Shown: piece after piece, positions 1 through 9,980 of the stretch
Position numbering within the stretch: position 1 is the first letter of the stretch
How the letters are laid out: each line of letters starts with the position of its first letter
Assembly: GCA_030147945.1 (NCBI GenBank)
Contig: JASBUL010000012.1
Coordinates: 1-49,237 of the forward strand
From: Oceanococcus sp.
GTDB lineage: Bacteria; Pseudomonadota; Gammaproteobacteria; Nevskiales; Oceanococcaceae
DNA length: 49,237 nt
Reading direction: 5' to 3'
Position numbers and translations under genes: made by a program
Notes under the pieces: generated by a model
The model's database searches: none
Seen by the model: only the letters and a program-made list of their open reading frames with translations
What the model was told of the DNA's origin: nothing

Positions 1-759
1 AATCAGGCGGTCATAGAGCACCACGTCAGCCAGTTGCATGAGGCGATGCGCACGCAGGGTCAACAGATCCGGATCACCCGGGCCAACCCCGACCAGAAAC
101 ACCTCGCCCTGCGGCATATCGGCATCCTGAGCCTGACGCAGACTGTCATCGAGCATGGCCCGGGCACTGTCCAGATCCCCGGAAACCGCCCGCTGTGCGA
201 CCGGGCCGTCAAACACTCTCTCCCAGAACCGCAAGCGCGACCGGGGTTCCGGCAAGGTCTGCATCACGCGCTCACGGATCGCACCGCTGAGCGCGGCCAG
301 ACGGCCGTAACCTGAAGGCAGCGACTTTTCGATCTGATCGCGCAATCGGCGCGCCAGTACCGGGGCCGTGCCTCCGCTGGACAAAGCCACCACCACAGGG
401 GACCGGTCCACAATCGAGGGCATGATCGCGGTCGAGGATTGGGCGTCGTCCACAACATTGACTGGCACACCACGCGCCTGAGCCACACTTGCGACCTGCC
501 GGTTAACCTGGGCTTGATCGGTGGCCGCGATGACCAAGGTAGGCTGACCGAAATCCGCTGCATCGAAGGCCTGCGCGGCCCAGCTCAGGCGACCCTCGCG
601 GTGCTGCTCGGCCAGTTCGGCACACAGCTGCGGGGCCATGACACGAATACGCGCCTGCCCCTTGTGCAGCAGACGAACCTTGCGCGCGGCGATTTCGCCA
701 CCGCCAACAACCAGCACGTCGCGCGAGACCAGCCGCATGAACACCGGGAAAAATTCCAA
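1..759 (-). CDS. cysG: Siroheme synthase CysG, 3' end outside window
   Basis: The family makes siroheme from uroporphyrinogen III (NAD-dependent dehydrogenase/ferrochelatase plus SAM methyltransferase), the haem of sulfite reductase. 253 codons are visible. Residues 15-27 read [13 protein letters not shown], the Rossmann NAD-binding loop of the Met8p-like N-terminal domain. Residues 220-253 begin the methyltransferase domain with [15 protein letters not shown] and run off the left edge at DRLI. No ATG fits: an in-frame TAA lies 12 bases upstream of TTG 759, and translation from that TTG gives MEFFPVF, like the family's usual start. It is divergent from cysB across 117 bp, and cysI lies behind cysB, so a shared role in sulfite reduction is likely. 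In Pseudomonas this gene neighbours serS; here serS is 27 kb away. Confidence 0.93.
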   Translation of the reverse strand, partial: MEFFPVFMRLVSRDVLVVGGGEIAARKVRLLHKGQARIRVMAPQLCAELAEQHREGRLSWAAQAFDAADFGQPTLVIAATDQAQVNRQVASVAQARGVPVNVVDDAQSSTAIMPSIVDRSPVVVALSSGGTAPVLARRLRDQIEKSLPSGYGRLAALSGAIRERVMQTLPEPRSRLRFWERVFDGPVAQRAVSGDLDSARAMLDDSLRQAQDADMPQGEVFLVGVGPGDPDLLTLRAHRLMQLADVVLYDRLI

Positions 760-786
760 GACAACCGACCTTTACCTGCTCCATGA

Positions 787-1857
<1,071 letters not shown>

Positions 1858-1880
1858 ACACGGGTCAGCGCGCGCTCAAT

Positions 1881-1930
1881 AGCAAAATTCGTTATATCAA
1901 TACTCGATTTAACGTCTTTATGGCATAAGC
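1881..1930. promoter_or_regulatory. AT-rich segment before cysI, possible CysB-activated promoter
   Basis: The 142 bp between cysB and cysI contain one clearly AT-rich stretch with GTTATATCAATA (1891-1902) and TTTATGGCATAA. GTTAT is the complement of the ATAAC element seen in enterobacterial CysB sites. I cannot place a convincing -35/-10 pair, as is usual for activator-dependent promoters. The link to CysB is inferred from position. Confidence 0.3.
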
Positions 1931-1999
1931 CGTCACTGGTATCCTTCGCGCCCCACACCCCAGCAATGGCTTCCAACCCGGGGTGTGCGACGGACCGCC

Positions 2000-3646
2000 A
2001 TGTACAAGTATTCCGAACTCGATCAAACCCTGGTCAACGAACGCGTCGAGCAGTTTCGCGACCAGACCCGCCGCTTTCTGGACGGTGAGCTGAGCGAAGC
2101 TCAGTACCTCCCGTTGCGCCTGCAAAATGGGCTGTATATTCAGCGCTTTGCGCCAATGCTGCGGATCGCCATCCCCTACGGCACGCTGTCGTCTAACCAG
2201 CTGCGCAAGCTCGGTGATATCGCCCAGCGCTACGACAAGGGTTATGGCCATTTCACCACCCGCACCAACCTGCAGCTGAACTGGCCCAAGCTGGAAGAGG
2301 TCCCCGAGATTCTGGCCGAGCTGGCCACGGTGCAGATGCATGCCATCCAAACCAGCGGCAACTGCATCCGCAATACCACCACCGATGCGCTGGCCGGTGT
2401 CGCCGCCGACGAGATTGAAGATCCGCGTCCGTGGTGCGAGATCATTCGTCAATGGTCGACCTTCCACCCCGAATTCGCATTCTTGCCGCGCAAGTTCAAG
2501 ATCGCCGTGTCGTCCACGGCCAAGGACCGTGCAGCGACCCGGGTTCACGACATCGGCCTGCATCTGCGCCATGACGCCCAGGGTGAGCCCTGCTTCGATG
2601 TCATCGTCGGCGGCGGGCTCGGGCGCACGCCGATTATCGGCGAGCTGATCCGCGAAGCGCTGCCCTGGCCGCACATGCTGTCCTATCTGGAAGCCGTGCT
2701 GCGCGTCTACAACCGCCTCGGCCGGCGCGACAACAAATACAAGGCGCGCATCAAGATCCTGGTCAAGGAGACCGGCGCCGAGCGCTTTGCTGAACTGGTC
2801 GAGCAGGAATGGGCATACCTGAAAGATGGTGACCTGACCCTCAACCAGGCCCAGCGGGACGAGGCCATCAGCTGGTTCCCGCTGCCCCGCTACAGCACTG
2901 ACGTCGACAGTGCCGCGCTGGAACAGGCCAAGCAGGAGGACGCCCGCTTCGCGCTGTGGTGCCGCAACAATCTGCGCGCGCACAAGCAGCCTGGTTATCA
3001 GGCCGTGATCATTTCGCTCAAAGCCCCCGGCGAAGTACCCGGCGACTGCTCATCCGAACAGATGGCGGCGGTGGCTGATCTGGCGGATGCACACAGCTTT
3101 GGCGAAATTCGTGTCATGCACGAGCAAAATCTGGTGCTTACCGATGTGCGCGAAGATGCTTTGTACGAGGTCTGGAAACGCCTCGATGCGCTCGATCTGG
3201 CCACCCCCAACATCGACAAGGTCACCGACCTGATCTGTTGCCCCGGGCTGGATTTCTGCGCCCTGGCCAATGCCGGCTCCATCGGCGTGGCGCTGGAACT
3301 CAACGAACGCTTCGAAACGCTGGACGAGCTGTACGATTTCCGCGATCTGCGCCTCAACATGTCCGGCTGCATGAATGGCTGCGGACATCACAGCGTCGGC
3401 AATATCGGCGTTCTTGGCGTGGATAAGAAGGGCGAAGAGTGGTACCAGCTGACCCTGGGTGGTTCCTCACGCAATGATGCACGCCTTGGCGATCGCCTTG
3501 GCGCAGCCGTGTCGCGCGACGGCGTGGTCGACGCGGTGATGAAAATTCTCGAGGTCTACGTCGATCAGCGCCAGGGCGAAGAGAATTTCATGGACACCTA
3601 TCTGCGTGTCGGCCTGCAACCGTTCAAGGAGGCCGTGTATGCCTGA
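2000..3646 (+). CDS. cysI: Sulfite reductase hemoprotein (CysI / NirA-like)
   Basis: Reduces sulfite to sulfide at a siroheme-[4Fe-4S] centre in the cytoplasm. The product has 548 aa. The cofactor ligands are visible: C-x5-C in CCPGLDFCALA and C-x3-C in MSGCMNGCGHHSVGNIG in the C-terminal third. The first ferredoxin-like domain carries FTTRTNLQLNW and SGNCIRN. ATG 2000 (MYKYSELDQ) matches the start of Pseudomonas-type CysI; GTG 1985 would add five residues. The stop overlaps the following DUF934 gene by 8 bp, a pairing also found in Pseudomonas. No cysJ is adjacent; the only CysJ-like flavoprotein here is the membrane-anchored one at 10817. An assimilatory nitrite reductase is the alternative, but the cys context argues against it. 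Confidence 0.88.
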   Translation: MYKYSELDQTLVNERVEQFRDQTRRFLDGELSEAQYLPLRLQNGLYIQRFAPMLRIAIPYGTLSSNQLRKLGDIAQRYDKGYGHFTTRTNLQLNWPKLEEVPEILAELATVQMHAIQTSGNCIRNTTTDALAGVAADEIEDPRPWCEIIRQWSTFHPEFAFLPRKFKIAVSSTAKDRAATRVHDIGLHLRHDAQGEPCFDVIVGGGLGRTPIIGELIREALPWPHMLSYLEAVLRVYNRLGRRDNKYKARIKILVKETGAERFAELVEQEWAYLKDGDLTLNQAQRDEAISWFPLPRYSTDVDSAALEQAKQEDARFALWCRNNLRAHKQPGYQAVIISLKAPGEVPGDCSSEQMAAVADLADAHSFGEIRVMHEQNLVLTDVREDALYEVWKRLDALDLATPNIDKVTDLICCPGLDFCALANAGSIGVALELNERFETLDELYDFRDLRLNMSGCMNGCGHHSVGNIGVLGVDKKGEEWYQLTLGGSSRNDARLGDRLGAAVSRDGVVDAVMKILEVYVDQRQGEENFMDTYLRVGLQPFKEAVYA

Positions 3647-4136
3647 TGTACTGAACCCGGACGGCCGCATCAGCAATGATCCGTGGCTTACGCTCGACGA
3701 CGACCAGAGCGTCCCTTCAGCCACGCCTGTGATCGTCAGTCTGGCCCGCTGGCAAGCGCAGCGCGACGCCCTGCTGGGGCAGGCCGAGGCTGTCGGTGTT
3801 CTGATCGAAAACACCGAAAATCTTGATGCCTTGCCGCGCGACACCTTCGACGGCGCCGGCCTGATTGCCTTGCAATTCCCGGCGTTCACCGACGGTCGGG
3901 CCTACAGCCAGGCCCGTGTGTTGCGCGAGCGCCTGGGCTACAGCGGCACGCTGCGCGCCTGTGGCGAGGTCTTGCATGATCAGCTGTTCTACATGCTGCG
4001 CTGTGGCTTCGACAGTTTCGAGATGCCGGCCAATCTGAAACCCGAGCAGGTCGAGCACGTGTTGCGGACATTCAGCGTGGCCTACCAGCCCACGGCCAGC
4101 GGCCCCCGCCTGCAACGCGCCGGCTCGCTCGGCTAG
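3639..4136 (+). CDS. DUF934 protein, CysI partner
   Basis: 165 aa, soluble. This is the conserved small protein that follows cysI in many proteobacteria; its biochemical role is not established as far as I know, though it is often called a probable oxidoreductase. Recognisable blocks are the GVLIENTENLD segment, ALQFPAFTDGRAYSQARVLRERLGY, the most conserved stretch, and GEVLHDQLFYMLRCGFDSFE. A strong AAGGAGG at 3626-3632 sits seven bases before ATG 3639, inside the end of cysI, so translation is coupled. Three bases separate it from mobA. Its role in sulfite reduction is inferred from the constant neighbourhood. Confidence 0.85.
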   Translation: MPDVLNPDGRISNDPWLTLDDDQSVPSATPVIVSLARWQAQRDALLGQAEAVGVLIENTENLDALPRDTFDGAGLIALQFPAFTDGRAYSQARVLRERLGYSGTLRACGEVLHDQLFYMLRCGFDSFEMPANLKPEQVEHVLRTFSVAYQPTASGPRLQRAGSLG

Positions 4137-4139
4137 AAC

Positions 4140-4739
4140 ATGCGCCCGCCACCCCGCTCCGCCACCACGGCCATTGTTCTGGCCGGAGGGCGCGGTCAGC
4201 GTCTGGGTGGGCGTGACAAGGCGCGACTGCGCTATCGCGGACACACGCTGATTGCGCGACTGGTGCGACAGTTACACCAGGCCGCGCGACACATCGTTGT
4301 GGTGCGCGCGCGACCACGTGACAGTCTGCGCCTGCCCGCCGGCTGTATGCGCGCCTGGGATCAGCAGGGTTCACAAGGCCCGCTGTCCGGGATGGCCGCC
4401 GGAATGGCCCGCGCACCTGGCCAGTGGTGCCTGTGCGTTCCGGTTGACTGCGTCGCCCTGCCAGACAATTTGCTGGCGCAGTTGGCCCGCGGGTCGCATC
4501 ATGGTGGCTATGCCCAACATCGCGACGATCACTACTATCTGCACAATCTTGTGCCGCGCCATCAACGTCAGGCCCTGGCACGCTTTCGCCATAGCGGCGG
4601 GCGATCGGCGGCCAACGCCTGTCGCAGCTTGCAGCTAACCCCGGTAAACATGGCGGGTGCCGACAGCATATGGAGCATCAACACACCCGAGGAACGACGC
4701 CGTCTGCTACGGCGACGCGCGCTGCATCGCCGGTGCTGA
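4140..4739 (+). CDS. mobA: Molybdenum cofactor guanylyltransferase MobA
   Basis: Transfers GMP from GTP to Mo-molybdopterin, giving the guanine dinucleotide cofactor of the DMSO-reductase family. It has 199 aa, as usual. The nucleotide-binding signature IVLAGGRGQRLGGRDKA is at residues 12-28. QGPLSGMAAGM and the acidic VPVDCVALP follow; most homologues have PCD where this has PVD. The C-terminal WSINTPEE motif is intact. The tail is very arginine-rich, and its coding region may overlap the start of moaA. No molybdoenzyme is encoded in the window, so the client is elsewhere. Confidence 0.9.
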   Translation: MRPPPRSATTAIVLAGGRGQRLGGRDKARLRYRGHTLIARLVRQLHQAARHIVVVRARPRDSLRLPAGCMRAWDQQGSQGPLSGMAAGMARAPGQWCLCVPVDCVALPDNLLAQLARGSHHGGYAQHRDDHYYLHNLVPRHQRQALARFRHSGGRSAANACRSLQLTPVNMAGADSIWSINTPEERRRLLRRRALHRRC

Positions 4740-5695
4740 CCGACAGCTTCGGCCGCGGCCATCGCAAGCTGCGCATCTCGATCACCGATCGGTGCAACTT
4801 TCGCTGCCCATATTGCATGCCGGAAAAACCACGCTGGATGCCGGCCAAGGCCTTGATGTCGCGCGACGAAATCATCGCCATGGCAAAGGTCTTCGTCGCC
4901 GAGCTGGGCATCACCAAACTGCGTATCACCGGTGGTGAGCCGCTGCTGCGCCGCGATGTCGTGGACATCATTGCCGGCCTGAACGAACTGCGCAGCCTGG
5001 GCCTGAAGCGTCTCTCCATGACCAGCAACGCCGCACAGCTGGCACGCCACGCCACGGCTCTGCGCTCAGCCGGCCTGCAGGACATCAACATCTCGCTGGA
5101 CTCGCTCAGCCCGGCACAATTTCAGCGCCTCAGTCGCGGTCGCTACGGCCCGGCCGATGTTATCGCCGGGATTGACGCAGCACGCGAGGCCGGGCTGGCG
5201 GTCAAACTCAACGGGGTGATTATTCGCGGCTACAACGATGACCAGATTCTGCCCCTGCTGAACTTTGCGCAGACACACGATGTGGAGCTGCGCTTCATCG
5301 AGTTCATGCCGCTGGACGACGAGGCGCTATGGAGTCGCGAGCGGGTGTTCAGCGCCGACGACATCCTCAACACCATCCGCCAGACCCAGAGCCTGGAGCA
5401 TCTGCCGGAGGACGGCGCACCGGCGCGACGTTATCGCCTGCAAAGCGGGCAGCAGTTCGGCATCATCGCCACCGTGACGCAGCCGTTCTGCACCCGCTGC
5501 GACCGCCTGAGGATCACCGCAGATGGACGTCTTTACACCTGCCTGTTCGGGCGCGAGGGCACTCTGCTGCGCGGGCTGCACGGCGACACTCTGCAGAGCG
5601 CGATTCACGATGCGCTAGCGCGCAAGCCCGCCGGTTATATCGCTCAGCCCGGCTACGCCGAGCGCGAGGTGCGCATGTATCACCTCGGTGGTTGA
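4670..5695 (+). CDS. moaA: GTP 3',8-cyclase MoaA (radical SAM)
   Basis: First step of Moco synthesis: radical-SAM conversion of GTP to 3',8-cH2GTP, which MoaC then processes. CNFRCPYC gives the C-x3-C-x2-C radical-SAM cluster, TGGEPLLR the SAM site, and FCTRCDRLR with a later Cys the second, substrate-binding cluster. The C-terminal YHLGG keeps the GG tail needed for activity. ATG 4670 overlaps mobA by 70 bp and adds an unconserved, Thr/Ala-rich 21-residue leader. GTG 4733, overlapping the mobA stop as GTGCTGA and giving MLTDSFGR, fits the family better and may be the true start. Confidence 0.93.
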   Translation: MEHQHTRGTTPSATATRAASPVLTDSFGRGHRKLRISITDRCNFRCPYCMPEKPRWMPAKALMSRDEIIAMAKVFVAELGITKLRITGGEPLLRRDVVDIIAGLNELRSLGLKRLSMTSNAAQLARHATALRSAGLQDINISLDSLSPAQFQRLSRGRYGPADVIAGIDAAREAGLAVKLNGVIIRGYNDDQILPLLNFAQTHDVELRFIEFMPLDDEALWSRERVFSADDILNTIRQTQSLEHLPEDGAPARRYRLQSGQQFGIIATVTQPFCTRCDRLRITADGRLYTCLFGREGTLLRGLHGDTLQSAIHDALARKPAGYIAQPGYAEREVRMYHLGG

Positions 5696-5725
5696 GCTCT
5701 GCAGCGGTATAAGCATCCTCTTTTG

Positions 5726-5754
5726 TTGAGAATTACTATCATTTGCGTTACAGT
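5726..5754 (+). promoter_or_regulatory. Predicted sigma70 promoter of the iron-uptake module
   Basis: TTGAGA (5726-5731), a 17-base spacer and TACAGT (5749-5754), followed by AT-rich DNA. Transcription would begin near 5761, about 30 bp before the ATG at 5792 and 600 bp before the receptor ATG. The overlap with the Fur box supports it. Confidence 0.55.
5727..5741. promoter_or_regulatory. Fur box
   Basis: TGAGAATTACTATCA matches the 7-1-7 Fur consensus TGATAAT-N-ATTATCA at 12 of 14 positions. It overlaps the -35 region and spacer of the predicted promoter at 5726-5754, the arrangement expected for iron-dependent repression of the TonB-receptor operon downstream. Confidence 0.72.
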
Positions 5755-5791
5755 TATCAATATTGTTTGCTTATGAGCTGTACAACGCCCC

Positions 5792-6211
5792 ATGTCTGCC
5801 CCGCTTGCATGCACCGCACTGCGATACCTGACCGCTGCCCTGCTGGCCGCGTGGGCGGGGGTGTGGCAGAGCCCATACGACGGTGTCACGCGCGCTGAGC
5901 CGGTCACGCCACACGCAGCCAGCCAGGCTGACACGGCCAGCAACGCAAGCCCCGACCTGAACCGCATCCATACCAGGCTTGGGCCCAAAATCCGACGACG
6001 CGCGTTCAGCCCCGCGAGCGCGAACAACCAGAGCCGCCTAAGCCCCGCTGACGACTCACAGACGCTTGGGCCAGCGTCGCGCCGACCCGTGCTGCAGCCT
6101 GCCATGCAGGTGCCACGCAAGCGGACAAGACCATGGCACGACATGCAACCGGCTCACCGATGCTGTCGTGACCCCAGCAGAGCACCACCACGCGGGACCT
6201 TCCGCATCTGA
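5792..6211 (+). CDS. Hypothetical 139-aa protein between Fur box and receptor
   Basis: Not recognised. It would be the first gene after the Fur-type promoter. One hydrophobic stretch at residues 10-27 (RYLTAALLAAWAGVWQSP) could be a signal or anchor. The rest is Ala/Ser/Pro-rich and then Arg/Pro-rich, with no domain I know. No clear ribosome binding site precedes the ATG, and the composition resembles non-coding GC-rich DNA, so it may not be expressed. In its favour, the stretch from 5696 to 6362 (667 bp) would otherwise be an unusually long leader. The last 150 bp before the receptor hold nothing I can identify. Confidence 0.3.
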   Translation: MSAPLACTALRYLTAALLAAWAGVWQSPYDGVTRAEPVTPHAASQADTASNASPDLNRIHTRLGPKIRRRAFSPASANNQSRLSPADDSQTLGPASRRPVLQPAMQVPRKRTRPWHDMQPAHRCCRDPSRAPPRGTFRI

Positions 6212-6362
6212 TCCCTCCGGTGCGCCTTGCGCACCACACCGACCAGCGCGTTCAACGGCCTGCTGCGCTTCGCCGCGGCGGCATGCCCGTGCGCGCCCCC
6301 TGGATAGCCGACGCCTGTCTCACGCCATGCGTACGGACTCCTCTTTTGCCACGGATAGCCCA

Positions 6363-8747
6363 ATGAAAACACCAAAAATCCTGTCATGGACGATGACGGT
6401 CAGCGCGTGCGTCGCCGCAATCGCCAGCCCTATGGCCACAGCCCAGAATGCAGCAACGCACGCTGCCCCGATCGATGTCGCCGCCGTGCAGTTCGATGAA
6501 ATCGTCGTCACTGCCTCCGGCTTCGAACAGAAAATCGTCGATGCACCGGCCAGCATCTCGGTCATCACGCGCGAAGATCTGATCAAACGCCCTTACATGA
6601 CCCTGATTGATGCCGTGCGTGATCTGGAAGGTGTGGATGTGGGTGAAACCTCAGACAAAACCGGCCAGAAGACCATCAGCATCCGCGGCATGGGCTCGGA
6701 TTACACCCTGATCCTGATCAACGGACGACGCCAGAACAACCATGGCGACATCTACCCGAACAACTTTGGCGGCAATCAGTTCAATCACATACCCCCGCTG
6801 GACATGGTCGAGCGCATTGAAGTGATCCGCGGCCCCGCCTCCACCCTGTATGGCGCCGACGCACTGGGCGGTGTGATCAACATCATCACCCGTAAAGTGA
6901 CCGAGCGTTGGACCGGCTCGGCAACGCTGTCCCACAATGTCCAGGAGAATGACGATTTCGGCACCGACAGCACCTTTGATTTCGCCGCCACCGGCCCACT
7001 GATCAAGGACAAGCTGGGCCTGGGCGTGCGCGGATCGTGGTACCAGCGCGATGCCTCCACACCGGAATACGAAGCCATTTATGACCCTGCCGGTGAGCGC
7101 CATGAGCGCGCGCTGGGCTTTGGTCGTGGCGGCAAGACGGTGGACAACACCAATCAGTCGCTGGGCCTGAGTCTAAGCTGGGTGCCGGCCGCCAATCAGA
7201 GCGTGATCTTCGACATCGACCGCTCGGAGCAGGACTACGACAACGCGCCCTACACCAACAATCTGGGCAGCGTGTCCTATCCGCTGGGGACTGTCGACAG
7301 CATTGATACCGTGTGGCAGGAGCGCGGCGGCGTGGTGGCGCCACGCGTCGGCTACGGCGCCGAACAAACCTTCACCCGCGATCAATGGTCGCTGACACAT
7401 CAAGGTGATTGGGACTTCGGCCGCAGCCTGCTGTCGCTGGCCTGCATTGAAACCAACAACGATGGCCGCACCCTGCCCTTCTCGGTGACAGAGCGTGAAC
7501 GCCTGACCGAGATGTACCGCGCCACCGGGGAGTTCGCCGGCCTGGATGAGGATGCCCGGCGCGCCCTGGCCGAAGCCGAATTTCTGCCCCGCCCCAAGCG
7601 CACGATGCAAAGCAACCAGTACACCCTGGACGGCAAGATCGACATGCCGTTTGAAGGTTTTGTCGGCAGCCACCACGTCATCACCGGTTTTCAGGTCATC
7701 GATGGTGAACTCGAAGACGGTGTTTTCGGCATGGAATCCGGTGGTTATGGCAATGGCACGGTGCAGGAACACCGCATGTGGTCAGTTTTCGCCGAAGACA
7801 ACTGGACCCCGATCGACGCCCTGACCCTGACCCTGGGCCTGCGTCACGACGATCACAATCTGTTCGGTGGCCATCTCAGCCCGCGTGCCTATGCGGTTTA
7901 CGATTTCAGTTCCAGCCTGGTGCTTAAAGGTGGTGTCAGCACGGGCTACAAAACACCCAAGACCACCGATCTGTATGACGGCATCACTGGCTTTGGCGGC
8001 CAGGGCACCTCGCCATGGGCAGGCAACCCGGATCTGGAGCCGGAAACCAGCGTAAACAGTGAAATCGCCCTGTACTGGAATTCCGCTGACGGCAACCACA
8101 ACGCCAACATCACGCTTTTCCAGAATGATTTCGAGGACAAGATTGAACGCGCAGAAGTCAGCCAGAGTTGCACCGAAACCGGCGGCGCACGCCCCTGTGT
8201 GAACCTGGGCGATTACTACTCGGTGATCGGGGTGGGCAGCGTCAATCAGTACATCAACATCGACAAGGCACAAATCCAGGGCCTGGAGCTGGCGGGCAAG
8301 CTTCGCCTGGCCGCACCATTGTCGCTGCGAGCCAACTACACCTACACCGACAGCGAGCGCAAAAGCGGTGACGACGCCGGCCTCCCGCTGACCCAGGCGG
8401 CCAAGCACATGTATAACGCGACCCTGGACTGGACGGTGAGCGGCCAGCTGAGCCTGCAACTGATCGGCGAAGTGCGCTCCAAGCGTTACCGTGGCAGCGA
8501 AGATGCAAACGGCAATCCGCAGTACTACAAGAGCTACGAGATTCTACACCTGGCCGGCCAGTACCGTTTCAATCCCAATCTGTTCGTCGCCGCGCGCATC
8601 AACAATCTGCTTGACGAAGATCTGACCTCGTTCAGAACCACCTTTGATGATCTGGGCGATGGCAGCTTTGAGCCGGTCTACCTGGACGACTACAACAACA
8701 AAGACAAAGCGCGCAATCTGTGGCTGAGAGTGAATGTCAGCTTCTAA
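6363..8747 (+). CDS. TonB-dependent outer-membrane receptor, FepA/CirA-like
   Basis: 794 aa. A signal peptide covers about residues 1-28 (ends ATAQNA), a TonB box DEIVVTA is at 45-51, and the plug domain runs to about 178. Its signature IEVIRGPASTLYGADALGG followed by VINIITRK is that of catecholate-siderophore and colicin I receptors. The remainder is beta-barrel, ending LWLRVNVSF with the terminal aromatic expected for BAM recognition. The frame stays open upstream to 6066, but ATG 6363 is chosen because it starts the signal peptide. A Fur box 620 bp upstream and a reductase-like module downstream point to iron or iron-siderophore import; the ligand is unknown. Confidence 0.9.
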   Translation: MKTPKILSWTMTVSACVAAIASPMATAQNAATHAAPIDVAAVQFDEIVVTASGFEQKIVDAPASISVITREDLIKRPYMTLIDAVRDLEGVDVGETSDKTGQKTISIRGMGSDYTLILINGRRQNNHGDIYPNNFGGNQFNHIPPLDMVERIEVIRGPASTLYGADALGGVINIITRKVTERWTGSATLSHNVQENDDFGTDSTFDFAATGPLIKDKLGLGVRGSWYQRDASTPEYEAIYDPAGERHERALGFGRGGKTVDNTNQSLGLSLSWVPAANQSVIFDIDRSEQDYDNAPYTNNLGSVSYPLGTVDSIDTVWQERGGVVAPRVGYGAEQTFTRDQWSLTHQGDWDFGRSLLSLACIETNNDGRTLPFSVTERERLTEMYRATGEFAGLDEDARRALAEAEFLPRPKRTMQSNQYTLDGKIDMPFEGFVGSHHVITGFQVIDGELEDGVFGMESGGYGNGTVQEHRMWSVFAEDNWTPIDALTLTLGLRHDDHNLFGGHLSPRAYAVYDFSSSLVLKGGVSTGYKTPKTTDLYDGITGFGGQGTSPWAGNPDLEPETSVNSEIALYWNSADGNHNANITLFQNDFEDKIERAEVSQSCTETGGARPCVNLGDYYSVIGVGSVNQYINIDKAQIQGLELAGKLRLAAPLSLRANYTYTDSERKSGDDAGLPLTQAAKHMYNATLDWTVSGQLSLQLIGEVRSKRYRGSEDANGNPQYYKSYEILHLAGQYRFNPNLFVAARINNLLDEDLTSFRTTFDDLGDGSFEPVYLDDYNNKDKARNLWLRVNVSF

Positions 8748-9408
8748 ACCGCTCAACGCCACATCATCCGCCCGTCGCGACACCATGAACGGTGCTCGCG
8801 GCGGGCTTTCGCGTGGGCACTGGATGGCGCTGATGCGCCAGTGGCACTGGATCAGTTCGGCACTGTGCCTGATCGGCATGTTGTTGTTCAGCCTTACCGG
8901 CATCACCCTGAATCACGCCTCGCAGATCCCGGCCACACCTGTGGTTACCACGCTGACCGGGACGTTGCCTCAACGTGAGCTGGACAACCTGCGCAGTGCC
9001 GCCGACCACGCTGCAGCATTACCGCTCAGGGTGCGCGACTGGCTGCGCCGGGAATGGTCGCTGTCACTCGGACCCTATGAAGCGGAATGGCTGGATGATG
9101 AGGTCTATCTGAGCCTGCCACGCCCTGGCGGCGATGCTTGGCTCAGCATTGCCCTGGATGATGGTTTCATCGAATACGAGCGTACCGACCGCGGTTGGGT
9201 GTCGTACTTCAATGACTTGCACAAAGGGCGCCATGCCGGTCCGGTGTGGAGCTGGTTTATCGACATTTTTGCCGTGGCCTGCCTGATTTTCTGCATCACC
9301 GGACTGGTTCTGCTGCACATGCATGCTGCCCAACGCCGTTCCACCTGGCCCTTGGTCGGACTCGGCCTTGTTGTGCCGGCGGTGCTGGCACTGCTTTTTA
9401 TTCACTGA
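8734..9408 (+). CDS. PepSY-associated inner-membrane protein
   Basis: 224 aa; resembles the PepSY_TM-like family found beside TonB receptors, some of which (for example FpvG of Pseudomonas) act in reductive iron release from siderophores. Three membrane segments are visible, near residues 35-57, 170-192 and 203-222, with a periplasmic domain after the first. Histidines at membrane boundaries (RQWHW, TLNHAS, NDLHKGRHAG, LLHMH) could ligate haem or metal. It overlaps the receptor gene by 14 bp; ATG 8785 is a possible later start. By context it may pass electrons across the inner membrane, with the flavoprotein at 10817 as donor; that coupling is inference. Confidence 0.8.
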   Translation: MSASKPLNATSSARRDTMNGARGGLSRGHWMALMRQWHWISSALCLIGMLLFSLTGITLNHASQIPATPVVTTLTGTLPQRELDNLRSAADHAAALPLRVRDWLRREWSLSLGPYEAEWLDDEVYLSLPRPGGDAWLSIALDDGFIEYERTDRGWVSYFNDLHKGRHAGPVWSWFIDIFAVACLIFCITGLVLLHMHAAQRRSTWPLVGLGLVVPAVLALLFIH

Positions 9409-9429
9409 GTTGAAACACGGAGGTTCATC

Positions 9430-9957
9430 ATGCGTTTTGCCCCCTGGGGACTCCTGCTGTGTCTGAGCTGGGCCTTGCCCGCCCAGGCGACAACGCTCGA
9501 TCTGAGCATTGAAATCCCGCGTCTGGACGTCGCGCAATATCACCGCCCGTACGTGGCCGCCTGGATCGAGAACGACAGCCGCAAGGTCGCGGCCAATCTG
9601 CTGGTCTGGTACCAGCAAGACCGTCCTGGCGAGGCCGACGGCGCGGAAAAAGGCAGCAAGTGGCTGCCTGACCTGCGCCAGTGGTGGCGCCGCAGTGGGC
9701 GTGCCTTGGCCATGCCGATCGACGGCATTAGCGCCGCAACCCGCCCGGTCGGCGTGCATAGCGTGAGCGTTCAACTCGGCCACGCCGATCTGGCGCTCGA
9801 GCCTGGAGCGTACAAGTTGCGCGTTGAAGCGGCACGCGAGGAAGGCGGACGTGAGCTGATCGATATCCCGTTCAGCTGGCCGATCAACGCCCCCCAGACC
9901 ATCAATGCACAAGGCCACAGTGAACTGGGCGCCATCAGCCTGACGTTCGCCCCGTGA
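9430..9957 (+). CDS. Exported DUF2271 protein
   Basis: 175 aa with a clean Sec signal peptide (about residues 1-20, ending PAQA), so periplasmic. The mature part follows the DUF2271 pattern: LDLSIEIPRL, RPYVAAWIENDSRKVAANLLVWY, SKWLPDLRQWWRRSGR, and a C-terminal beta-rich half with YKLRVEAAREEGGREL. GGAGG is seven bases before ATG 9430. The family has no established biochemistry that I know of; it recurs between PepSY proteins and DUF4198 proteins in iron-regulated loci, as here. Confidence 0.82.
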   Translation: MRFAPWGLLLCLSWALPAQATTLDLSIEIPRLDVAQYHRPYVAAWIENDSRKVAANLLVWYQQDRPGEADGAEKGSKWLPDLRQWWRRSGRALAMPIDGISAATRPVGVHSVSVQLGHADLALEPGAYKLRVEAAREEGGRELIDIPFSWPINAPQTINAQGHSELGAISLTFAP

Positions 9958-9980
9958 TATCCAACTCCAAGGAATCCCTC

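Noticed and set aside
5680..6144. Minus-strand frame with a lipobox-like ALLAVSAWLAACG
   Set aside because: It runs through the Fur box and predicted promoter, lacks a ribosome binding site, and the rest has no protein-like pattern.
6066..6362. N-terminal extension of the first TonB receptor
   Set aside because: Frame is open but Arg/Pro/His-rich, and the signal peptide starts at ATG 6363.
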